Shown: piece by piece, positions 1 to 7,972 of the stretch
Position numbering within the stretch: the first letter of the stretch is position 1
How the letters are laid out: every line of letters starts with the position of its first letter
Origin: Flavobacteriales bacterium
GTDB taxonomy: Bacteria; Bacteroidota; Bacteroidia; CAIKAF01
NCBI GenBank assembly: GCA_026418175.1
Contig: JAOABX010000003.1
Location: forward strand, 1-64,000
Reading direction: 5' to 3'
Length of the DNA stretch: 64,000 nt
Notes under the pieces: generated by a model
What the model saw: only the letters and a program-made list of their open reading frames with translations
Told to the model about the DNA's origin: nothing
Database searches by the model: none
Made by a program: the position numbers and the translations under genes

Positions 1-119
1 ACAAAACTCATAAAATATTGCTGAAGAAAAAGAGGAGTGTGAAGTTGATTTTACAAAGAAAATTTATTATACCTTAAATAAATGGTATAATTCAACTTGT
101 AATTTTTACACAAAGGAGT

Positions 120-2318
120 TTATTGTTTTTTCTCTCCATCTCTCTTTAATAATACCTTTCCACGGTAGCGATGAAGCAAGCCAAACACATCCCACACATC
201 GAAAGCATAGACGTAAATATCAGGTGGAACCTTGGGTCCGACGTTCATGTGGCGGCCATTCCATGCTTCCAATGGGTCTTCAGTATAAAAAATAACTTTT
301 CCCCACCGATCATAGATTCTGAACTCAAGCCTCCAGATGCCAATGCCATATCCGCGAAATGTTTCGTTTAGGCCATCATCATTAATAGTAAAAGTATTAG
401 GAATAAAAAATGTAAATTCTGGTGTTACGATTACCTGGCGGATTGCCGTATCCGGGCAACCAAATTCGTTAATTACAATTTGCATCACAGTGTAATTTCC
501 CGCTTCAGTATATTCATAAGGCGTTGTACAAGCATTTGTGCTATCTCCATTTCCAAAATACAACCAGCAGGAAACACCCCCAGATGATTCATCAAAAAAC
601 TGAAAGAACGGGTGGAAAATACTTTGCTCTTCAGGTTGTACGGTAAATCCGGCCTGGGGTACAGGGTAAACATGCAGATAATTTGGCCAATTAAAACTAA
701 ACGTATCCTGGCATCCTGTAGTAGCATAGGCCAGCAATGAAATACTATATACTCCGGTATTGTAAGTAACTGTTGGGTTGGCAAGGTTTGAAGTGGTTCC
801 GTTGCCTAAATCCCATTGATATACCATTTGATTATATGCCTCATCAACCACCACTCCAAACGAGGTAGTAAATGGTTCACAACCGAAATCTGGCATATTG
901 ACAGTAATGGATGGATGCCCATATACCAAAATATTTTTTGTTACAGAATCTCGACATAATAAATCTTCAGCTTTGAAAGTTACCGGATGAAAACCCGGAG
1001 AATTAAAACTAACCGTTGCATTTGATTGATTGGAACTGACCGGTGTTGCATTGGGGCCAAAATTCCAAGATAATGTAGCACCGGAGGTCCAATTTCCGGT
1101 TGCTGTCAGGTTAAAAAGATTTCCATCAATGCATTGGCCGGGAGGAACAATAAAATCTACATTCAAATCAGGGCGTAATATTATTGTAACCTGATCGGTA
1201 TCTGAGCAGAAAAATCCCGGATTTAAAATTAACTGTGCTGTAAAAGTTCCGGTATCGCTGTATGTGTAAGTGGGTGATGGAAAATTAGATACGTCATTCG
1301 TAGTATTGGGGTCGCCAAAGTTCCACAAATAAGATAAATTTCCAATAGAACTATTTCCTATGTTAGAGAAAGTTACAGTAAATTCACCACAACTTAAAAA
1401 TAGGTTTTCTGCCAGCGGATTTAATGATTGAGGCAATAAAATTTCTGCATTTACATTTACTGTACAATTTACCACATTAAACTGAAAATCTCTACGATGT
1501 GTGCCAATTAACACACCGTTTCGGTACTCTTTAACGCACACACCTACCACATACTGGCCCAGTTGGGTGGGTGATACATTTAATACTCCGGTTTGTGGAT
1601 TGATACTAATGGGAGGACTACTGGCTATGGGATTATTAACGCTATATGGACTTTGAAAAATAATTTCATCAAATGGGGGAGGAGATGTGGGGATGGGCAT
1701 TGGATCAGAAGGCGATCCGCCGGCATATGTAGCACAAAGTTCATAGACCAGTGAATCACCATCTGGGTCGGTTGCAGAATGGTCAAACACTAAATTATCA
1801 CCTATGCACAGGGCAATGGGAGGAAAATTATTAAATCGTGGACTGTTATTACATACATTGGGTCCTGATGGGGGAATGGTTTCTGTATAGGTAGCTCCGG
1901 TTGACTGGGGGCTGACTAAATTTACAATGGTATTGTTTCTACAGCATCGTTGATAGGCCAAAACATAACCACTGGGAGATGCTGGCAAAGTAACAATGGT
2001 CGAATAAACAGCCTCTTCTACGCAAACGGTTGCCGGTGCTTGAAAACACGGGTTTCCTGCAATAAAAGGTACATTGGTTGAGCCCGGAAAGGGGATAGAT
2101 ATATTTTGAATAAATCCACCATTACCGTTCCATACCGTAATGTTGGCCGGATTATCAAAGGGTGCTTGTCCATTAAAACAATCACGGTAAACCTTTAAGG
2201 TAATTTTATATTGATTGTTTCCAAGACAATCATAGTAGAGCTCTCCACCAATAATATGTGTTCCCCATAATAGGGTCCCGTTTATTAAAATTAATATTGA
2301 GAATATTAACTTTTTCAT
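120..2318 (-). CDS. PKD-repeat surface protein with T9SS type B (gliding-motility) C-terminal tail
   Basis: A 732-residue secreted protein. It has a short hydrophobic signal peptide (residues 1-19), then a Cys-rich region starting THIIGGELYYDC that is common in Bacteroidota surface proteins. PKD-like folds follow, marked by YLWNFGDP (about 330), WNFGPNA (about 420), YQWDLGNGT (about 500) and WLYFGNGD (about 590). The last 80 residues (FFIPNTFTINDDGLNE, then IYDRWGKVIFYT and ending VLLKRDGEKKQ) are the gliding-motility-associated tail used for export and attachment by T9SS. It is probably a cell-surface adhesin or structural protein; the ligand is not predictable. Its ATG overlaps the stop of the upstream gene by one base (TAATG), so the two are probably one operon with coupled translation. 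Confidence 0.88.
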   Translation of the reverse strand: MKKLIFSILILINGTLLWGTHIIGGELYYDCLGNNQYKITLKVYRDCFNGQAPFDNPANITVWNGNGGFIQNISIPFPGSTNVPFIAGNPCFQAPATVCVEEAVYSTIVTLPASPSGYVLAYQRCCRNNTIVNLVSPQSTGATYTETIPPSGPNVCNNSPRFNNFPPIALCIGDNLVFDHSATDPDGDSLVYELCATYAGGSPSDPMPIPTSPPPFDEIIFQSPYSVNNPIASSPPISINPQTGVLNVSPTQLGQYVVGVCVKEYRNGVLIGTHRRDFQFNVVNCTVNVNAEILLPQSLNPLAENLFLSCGEFTVTFSNIGNSSIGNLSYLWNFGDPNTTNDVSNFPSPTYTYSDTGTFTAQLILNPGFFCSDTDQVTIILRPDLNVDFIVPPGQCIDGNLFNLTATGNWTSGATLSWNFGPNATPVSSNQSNATVSFNSPGFHPVTFKAEDLLCRDSVTKNILVYGHPSITVNMPDFGCEPFTTSFGVVVDEAYNQMVYQWDLGNGTTSNLANPTVTYNTGVYSISLLAYATTGCQDTFSFNWPNYLHVYPVPQAGFTVQPEEQSIFHPFFQFFDESSGGVSCWLYFGNGDSTNACTTPYEYTEAGNYTVMQIVINEFGCPDTAIRQVIVTPEFTFFIPNTFTINDDGLNETFRGYGIGIWRLEFRIYDRWGKVIFYTEDPLEAWNGRHMNVGPKVPPDIYVYAFDVWDVFGLLHRYRGKVLLKRDGEKKQ

Positions 2319-4462
2319 TAACGAAGCAGAGTTACTCGTCCTATGTATCGGTATTTATAACCGGGAGGAGTTTGTACATCAATACGGTATGCATAAACGC
2401 CGATGGGATATTTTCGATTGTTTTCATCATATCCTGTCCAACCGCGCTTAATATCATTGGTACGATAAATTTCCCTACCCCATCGATCAAAAATTGACAT
2501 GTAAAAAGATACAAACCCTTGCCCTGCTGCAGTAAATACATCATTTATTCCATCCAAATTCGGTGTAAATGCATTTGGAACAAAAAACGAGAATGGAGGA
2601 TATGAATAAAATGGTTTTATAACAGTGTCAGTACAGCCATATTCATTGGTTACCACAAGTATTACATTGTACCAACCCGTATCAGCAAATTCATGAATTG
2701 GGTTTTGTTCTGTTGATGTGCCACCATCGCCAAAATTCCAAAACCAGCTTACGATATTTCCGGTTGACTGGTCTTTAAATTGGGCACTGTGATTTTCAAT
2801 ATAATAATAATCGAACGCAGCACTTGGTGTACTCACTAGTACAAGCGAAGAAGCACTTAGTGTATTTCCACAACTATCTTCTACCAAAACAGAATATAAC
2901 GTAGTTTGTTGAGGATAAACAATGGTAGAATTTGTATTTCCAACATCAATACTCCAACTAAATACTATATCACCAATGCCGCCGCTGGCTTGAGCGCTTA
3001 AAAGAACAGGCTGGCCAGGACATACGGAAGTATCTCCGGTAAATGTTAATACAAGAGGGGCTGCATTAGGTACTGAAATTCTCACCGAATCGATACCTTG
3101 TTGTGTGCCACAGGCATCAGCTACAGTTACCACAAAGGTAGTGCTGTTTCTTACAATAACTGGAACAGGATTACCCACACCCACACCATTGCTCCAGGTA
3201 AATGTTAGTGGTGGAACTCCGCCTGTAGCTGTTGCAGTAAGTAAAACAACCTGATTGTTACAGTTAAACGAAGTATCAGGCATAGCAGTTACCTGTATGG
3301 GATCTACATTTTTAATTGGAATTGTTATTTGCGGTAAAGGAACATTGGGGCAAGCATTGGGGTCATTAATTTGGATTGTTAAAAATTCAAGAGGCTCTGT
3401 TATTCCATCTGATATTGCCTGAATAGGAATCGTTGCAGAACTTTGCCCTGCCGGTATTACAATGCTTCCGGGAAGCAATGCATAGTCTGTGCCATTTGTG
3501 GCACTTCCGGTAATATTGTATAAAACGGTTCGGTCAGTACTATTATCTCCGTTCCATGTAAAGGTTACCAGAGCTTGTCCACAGCCTTCATACAACGTAT
3601 CCGTGTCAATGCCTCCCACGATTGTGTATCTTACTTCGCTTCCTTCAGAAGTAAAACTTTTAGCTTCTAAAAACACACCGGAATCATAAAACGCATCTCC
3701 TACGTCGGCGATTGCTATACGAATAGTATAGGTACTACAAGGAATAACAGGCGCAAGGGCAGTAAGAACAGTAGTAAAACCATCATACTGTACGGTTTGG
3801 CCGGGAAATGGAGATTCGTTATCTACAAAGTAAGAAGAATTTGTTAGGTGATTTACATTGTTAATAGAAACAAACGTTGAGGTGTTTGGAATGAGAGCAA
3901 TATTTTTATTGTTATAGCTGCCTCCGGCAGGATTGGGACCAGAGATAAAGAATCCGAATACATCGTTAAATCCTGAGCCCACATACTCTTTATATTCTTC
4001 AGAGCCAAATACATACCTAAATAAAACCGTATCACCTTGAGGAATAAAATCAAATTGAAGTGTAGTGGCATTATACGTAGGTTCATTAATTCCAAATGAG
4101 TTGGCATATTGCTCAAGCAATGTACTACCACCGCTGCCATTATCTAATCCTGCATTTGTACTGTTATTAGGGCCAGGCGGTCCGTTTGGAAACACTAAAT
4201 TTCCGGTTGTCATCACTACGCCATTGCTTAATCCAATGTTTGAATTTGTTCCATCAAAAGTTCCAATGGCCGAATTAGAACCGGTGTAAACAATATTTGA
4301 TACTTGAACACCTCCTCCTAACAATACATTTTGCACTAAGTCAGTCGGGGTTATACCTCCATTGGTAATCAACTGAGCTTGTACTTTTTCTCTTAGCAAA
4401 AGAAAAAGTACAAAAACAACGATTATTTTTATTGGTTTGATATGTATAATATTTATATTCAC
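2318..4462 (-). CDS. Choice-of-anchor L / Calx-beta / PKD surface protein with T9SS type B tail
   Basis: A 714-residue secreted protein starting at a GTG, with a signal peptide to about residue 30 (ends VQAQ). Residues 35-270 look like a choice-of-anchor L domain (VMTTGN, FRYVFGSEEYKEYV, NDVFGFFISGP, SGVFLEAKSF). A Calx-beta-like segment follows (NGTDYALLPGSIVIPAGQ, about 325-370), then Ig/SprB-like repeats with Cys pairs and a PKD domain (WFWNFGDGGTS, about 575). The C-terminus (FFVPNAFTPNLDGINDVF, IFDRWGREIYRT, RYIGRVTLLR) is a textbook gliding-motility type B tail. It is first gene of a two-gene minus-strand unit with the PKD protein. Likely role: surface adhesion or matrix. The function is inferred from architecture only. 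Confidence 0.9.
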   Translation of the reverse strand: MNINIIHIKPIKIIVVFVLFLLLREKVQAQLITNGGITPTDLVQNVLLGGGVQVSNIVYTGSNSAIGTFDGTNSNIGLSNGVVMTTGNLVFPNGPPGPNNSTNAGLDNGSGGSTLLEQYANSFGINEPTYNATTLQFDFIPQGDTVLFRYVFGSEEYKEYVGSGFNDVFGFFISGPNPAGGSYNNKNIALIPNTSTFVSINNVNHLTNSSYFVDNESPFPGQTVQYDGFTTVLTALAPVIPCSTYTIRIAIADVGDAFYDSGVFLEAKSFTSEGSEVRYTIVGGIDTDTLYEGCGQALVTFTWNGDNSTDRTVLYNITGSATNGTDYALLPGSIVIPAGQSSATIPIQAISDGITEPLEFLTIQINDPNACPNVPLPQITIPIKNVDPIQVTAMPDTSFNCNNQVVLLTATATGGVPPLTFTWSNGVGVGNPVPVIVRNSTTFVVTVADACGTQQGIDSVRISVPNAAPLVLTFTGDTSVCPGQPVLLSAQASGGIGDIVFSWSIDVGNTNSTIVYPQQTTLYSVLVEDSCGNTLSASSLVLVSTPSAAFDYYYIENHSAQFKDQSTGNIVSWFWNFGDGGTSTEQNPIHEFADTGWYNVILVVTNEYGCTDTVIKPFYSYPPFSFFVPNAFTPNLDGINDVFTAAGQGFVSFYMSIFDRWGREIYRTNDIKRGWTGYDENNRKYPIGVYAYRIDVQTPPGYKYRYIGRVTLLR

Positions 4463-4621
4463 TTAAAACAAGCTAATTTATAAAGTTGTTAGCTTATTAA
4501 CAAATAATGAACTACTAAATCTTTTTCAAACATCGTGCCCAAAAATTCTGCCCATTTCCGCTTTTTTTCGGATACTTGCAAAAATAAAGACGGATAAACT
4601 AATCAATTTGTTTCTTTTGAT

Positions 4622-5992
4622 ATGGAAAATTTAGCAAAATATATTCAGGAAAATAAACAACGCTTTCTGGATGAGTTGTTTGAGTTATTAAGAATTCCTT
4701 CTATCAGTGCAGATCCGGCATATAGCAAGGAAATGATTCGTACGGCTGAATATATTAAAACCCAGCTTGAAGCGGCCGGAGCTGATAACGTTGAAATTTG
4801 CGAAACAGGTGGTTACCCTATTGTATATGGTGAAAAAATAATTGATCCATCACTGCCAACCATTTTGGTGTACGGACATTATGATGTACAACCTGCTGTT
4901 CCGTTAGAACTTTGGACAACGCCGCCATTTGAACCAACGATAAGAAATGAACGTATTTATGCCCGCGGAGCTTGTGATGATAAGGGACAGATGTATATGC
5001 ATGTTAAGGCCTTTGAAGCCATGATGAAAAACAACTCATTACCATGTAATGTAAAATTTATGATTGAAGGAGAGGAAGAGGTAGGGTCTTCGAACCTAGG
5101 TCCGTTCTGTATAAACAATAAAGAAAAATTAAAAGCCGATGTGGTGCTTATTTCCGATACTTCCATGATTGCTAATGATATTCCATCCATTGATGTTGGC
5201 TTACGTGGCTTAAGTTATGTAGAGGTTGAAGTAACCGGACCCAATCGGGATTTGCATTCTGGAGTATATGGTGGGGCCGTTGCAAACCCGATTAATATTT
5301 TGGCTAAAATGATAGCTTCCATGCACGACGAAAACAACCGGATTACAATTCCTGGATTTTATGACGATGTGGTTGAACTGAGTGCAGATGAAAGAAATGA
5401 AATGGCAAAAGCCCCGTTTGATTTAGAAGAATATAAAAAAGACTTAGGTATTGATGATGTATGGGGAGAAAAAGGATATTCAACCATTGAAAGAACGGGT
5501 ATTCGTCCTACCCTTGATGTGAATGGAATTTGGGGGGGGTATACCGGCGAAGGTTCTAAAACCGTGCTTCCTTCTAAGGCGTATGCAAAAATTTCCATGC
5601 GTTTGGTACCAAACCAAAGCTCAGAAAAAATTACCAAGCTGTTTACAGAATATTTTACTTCCATTGCACCGCCCTCTGTAAAAGTGGTAGTAAAACCCCA
5701 CCATGGCGGAGAGCCAGTTGTAACACCTACTGATTCATTAGAGTTTAAAGCGGCAAGCATGGCCATGGAAAAAACCTTCGGGAAAAAACCCATTCCTACG
5801 CGTGGTGGTGGCAGTATTCCAATTGTAGCTTTGTTTGAAAAAGTTTTGGGTGTGAAAACCGTATTAATGGGTTTTGGTTTAGATATTGATGCGCTGCATT
5901 CGCCTAATGAAAGCTACGGAATTTTCAACTATTTTAAAGGTATTGAAACAATACCCTATTTTTATAAATATTACGCCGAGTTAAAAAAATAA
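4622..5992 (+). CDS. M20 family metallo-dipeptidase
   Basis: A 456-residue cytoplasmic peptidase of the M20/M25/M40 family, the right length for carnosinase-like dipeptidases. The di-zinc site is visible: VYGHYDVQP (about 81-89, His and Asp ligands), ARGACDDKGQ (about 115, bridging Asp), EGEEEVGSSN (about 150, catalytic Glu pair), then a distal His in ALHSPNES (about 430). The central lid/dimerisation domain spans about 190-350. Substrate is probably dipeptides or N-acyl amino acids; the exact one cannot be read. The stop is two bases before the next ATG, so it is co-transcribed with the LEA14-like lipoprotein. Confidence 0.92.
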   Translation: MENLAKYIQENKQRFLDELFELLRIPSISADPAYSKEMIRTAEYIKTQLEAAGADNVEICETGGYPIVYGEKIIDPSLPTILVYGHYDVQPAVPLELWTTPPFEPTIRNERIYARGACDDKGQMYMHVKAFEAMMKNNSLPCNVKFMIEGEEEVGSSNLGPFCINNKEKLKADVVLISDTSMIANDIPSIDVGLRGLSYVEVEVTGPNRDLHSGVYGGAVANPINILAKMIASMHDENNRITIPGFYDDVVELSADERNEMAKAPFDLEEYKKDLGIDDVWGEKGYSTIERTGIRPTLDVNGIWGGYTGEGSKTVLPSKAYAKISMRLVPNQSSEKITKLFTEYFTSIAPPSVKVVVKPHHGGEPVVTPTDSLEFKAASMAMEKTFGKKPIPTRGGGSIPIVALFEKVLGVKTVLMGFGLDIDALHSPNESYGIFNYFKGIETIPYFYKYYAELKK

Positions 5993-5994
5993 AC

Positions 5995-6471
5995 ATGGTT
6001 AGAAAAATTATTCTCAGCAATGTTTTTCTACTACTGCTTGTATTTGTTTCTTCTTGCAAGTTTGCCATGCCTTCCGTTGGTGGATTAAGAGGTGTGCAAT
6101 TTGTTCAATCTCCGTCTGGGGACATCGGAATTGAAGCAGAAATTCAAATTAAAAACCCCAATAGTTTTGGGTTTAGCATCAAAAGGCCACTAGTGCAGGT
6201 AGAGTTAAACAAAAAGCTGTTAGGTGAAGCCAAAGGTTCAAAGAAGATTCGCATAAAAAGATATTCGGATGATTTTCATAAATTGGCTTTTTATGCAAAA
6301 ACATCAGCCTGGCAAACCATATTGCAGGATTTGCCTTCTTTGTTAACTGGTTCTGGCAATATCCGGGTGTATGGTTCAGCAAAGGCCTGTGTTTTCTTGT
6401 TTTGTAAAAAGTTTTCATTTGATCAATCCGAACGAATCAGTAATTCATCCAGATTATTTCCTTCAAAGTAA
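5995..6471 (+). CDS. LEA14-like lipoprotein
   Basis: A 158-residue predicted lipoprotein. The signal peptide ends in the lipobox FVSSC (Cys at about 21). The rest is one LEA type 2 / WHy-like beta-sandwich, recognised by the pattern of a conserved NPN (IQIKNPNSFGFSIKRP, about 50-65) followed by alternating hydrophobic strands. Such proteins are small periplasm-facing lipoproteins of unknown role in Bacteroidota. It lies directly behind the M20 peptidase and runs tail-to-tail with murI, whose end is only 6 bases away, so there is no room for a separate terminator. Confidence 0.75.
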   Translation: MVRKIILSNVFLLLLVFVSSCKFAMPSVGGLRGVQFVQSPSGDIGIEAEIQIKNPNSFGFSIKRPLVQVELNKKLLGEAKGSKKIRIKRYSDDFHKLAFYAKTSAWQTILQDLPSLLTGSGNIRVYGSAKACVFLFCKKFSFDQSERISNSSRLFPSK

Positions 6472-6477
6472 GTTTAC

Positions 6478-7329
6478 TCAACGCATGTCTGTATGTTCAG
6501 CGCGGATGGGTTCGTTTAAGAAAAGTCTGGCTTTTTCTTCAAAATCAAATGAAGATTCTGTAGTAAGATATTTCACAGTGCCCCCTGTTGTACATTGCAA
6601 AGCTATTTCAGGATGGCGATGAAGATAAATTTTAAGTTTTTCTGCTACTATTGGACCTTGCGATATGATACGAATAGACGGGGGAATTAGCTTTTTTAAT
6701 TGGGGTATCAACAATGGATAATGGGTGCAACCCAAAATTATCGTGTCAATACGATGGTCTTTTTGCAGCAAATGATTCAGGTTTTTTTGAATAAAGTATT
6801 CACCACCCGGGGTATTATGTTCATTATTTTCAATTAATGGCACCCACATCGGACATGCTTCCTGATGAACCCTTAAATCAGGGAAGAACTTTTCTATTTC
6901 TATTCGGTATGAATCTGATTTAACGGTTCCCGGGGTTGCCAATATTCCCACATGTTTTGTTTGAGTAAAATGTCCAATTTCTTCAGTTGTTGGCCTGATT
7001 ACACCTAGCACCCTTTTTTCTGGAGCTATCTTGGGCAAGTCGTTTTGCTGTATGCTTCGCAAAGCCTTGGCAGAAGCAGTATTACAAGCAATAATGATTA
7101 GTGGACATCCCAAAGAAAAGAGTTTTTTAACGGCTTCCAATGTGTATTCATACACTGTTTCAAATGAACGAGTGCCATAAGGTGCTCTGGCGTTATCACC
7201 TAAATAGATATAATCGTATTCGGGAAGAGTTTTTTTTATTTCTTTCAGGATGGTTAAGCCTCCCACGCCTGAATCAAATATACCGATAGGGCCGAATTTC
7301 AATGGGCTATTTTTTGTTTTTGTTATCAT
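6478..7329 (-). CDS. murI: Glutamate racemase
   Basis: Interconverts L- and D-glutamate to supply D-Glu for peptidoglycan. The 283 residues carry the family signature: IGIFDSGVGGLTIL (about 16-29, with catalytic-site Asp and Ser), LGDNARAPYG (about 43), the first catalytic Cys in IIACNTASAKA (about 80) and the second in ILGCTHYPLL (about 200). Length is normal. It is the last gene of the minus-strand envelope block and its start overlaps the end of skp/ompH by 23 bases, which fits a co-transcribed unit. Confidence 0.96.
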   Translation of the reverse strand: MITKTKNSPLKFGPIGIFDSGVGGLTILKEIKKTLPEYDYIYLGDNARAPYGTRSFETVYEYTLEAVKKLFSLGCPLIIIACNTASAKALRSIQQNDLPKIAPEKRVLGVIRPTTEEIGHFTQTKHVGILATPGTVKSDSYRIEIEKFFPDLRVHQEACPMWVPLIENNEHNTPGGEYFIQKNLNHLLQKDHRIDTIILGCTHYPLLIPQLKKLIPPSIRIISQGPIVAEKLKIYLHRHPEIALQCTTGGTVKYLTTESSFDFEEKARLFLNEPIRAEHTDMR

Positions 7330-7891
7330 TCGGAGATTTTATTTCCTCCTCGTCTTCATCATCCGTAATATCGGTATTTACACCAGGCTCATATCCCAGT
7401 TGTTTAATAACATCGTTGCTGATATCGTAGCGTTTTTGTGAATAGATTACTGTGGTACTTCCTGCCTTATCAAATACCATGGCATACCCCTTGGTTTCAG
7501 ATATTTCTACTATAGCATTGTAAACTTTATCTTGTATAGGCTTAATTAATTCTTGTTGTTTTTTAAAAAGATCACCCCCTTGACCAAAACGTTTTTTTTG
7601 AAGCTCTTTGGCTTCTTTTTCTTTTTTAATTATATCTTCTTCTTTTTTTATACGCATTTCTTCGCTTAGCAGAATTTTTTCTACTTGATAATCTTTGTAC
7701 ATCTTGTCAACTTCGGCCAGCTTTTCTTCAATTTCTTTTTGCCACTTTACGGATATTTCATTGATTTGTTTTTGTGCGCTGGTGTATTCTGGGAGGTTTG
7801 CTAAAATATAATCAGTATCTACATAAGCAAACTTTTGAGAATATGTCTGGAATGATAATGAAACCAACAATGCAAAAAGAATCTTCTTCAT
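7307..7891 (-). CDS. OmpH/Skp family periplasmic chaperone
   Basis: A 194-residue Skp-like chaperone that would escort unfolded outer-membrane proteins to BamA. The signal peptide ends QTYSQ (about 19), followed by FAYVDTDYILANLPEY, the standard OmpH opening. A long charged coiled-coil arm covers about 35-110 and the strand VYNAIVEISETKGYAMVFD closes the body domain. A highly acidic tail (DDEDEEEI) ends the protein. I start at the ATG at 7891 because the 20 residues of open frame upstream do not look like a signal peptide, whereas MKKILFALLVSLSF does. Located between bamA and murI. Many relatives have two ompH copies here; only one is present. Confidence 0.92.
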   Translation of the reverse strand: MKKILFALLVSLSFQTYSQKFAYVDTDYILANLPEYTSAQKQINEISVKWQKEIEEKLAEVDKMYKDYQVEKILLSEEMRIKKEEDIIKKEKEAKELQKKRFGQGGDLFKKQQELIKPIQDKVYNAIVEISETKGYAMVFDKAGSTTVIYSQKRYDISNDVIKQLGYEPGVNTDITDDEDEEEIKSPNDNKNKK

Positions 7892-7972
7892 AGGTTTTTT
7901 TGAGATGATTTTACAAAAAGTAAGCCATATTGTAATACAAACATACACCAAAAATCTGTGTTGCTCAAGGTT

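Noticed and set aside
67-90. Inverted repeat TTATACC/GGTATAA after the first gene
   Set aside because: Only 7 bp, AT-rich, with no T-run; too weak to call a terminator.
7892-7951. A longer N-terminus for the Skp/OmpH protein
   Set aside because: The added residues precede and spoil a clean signal peptide that starts at 7891.
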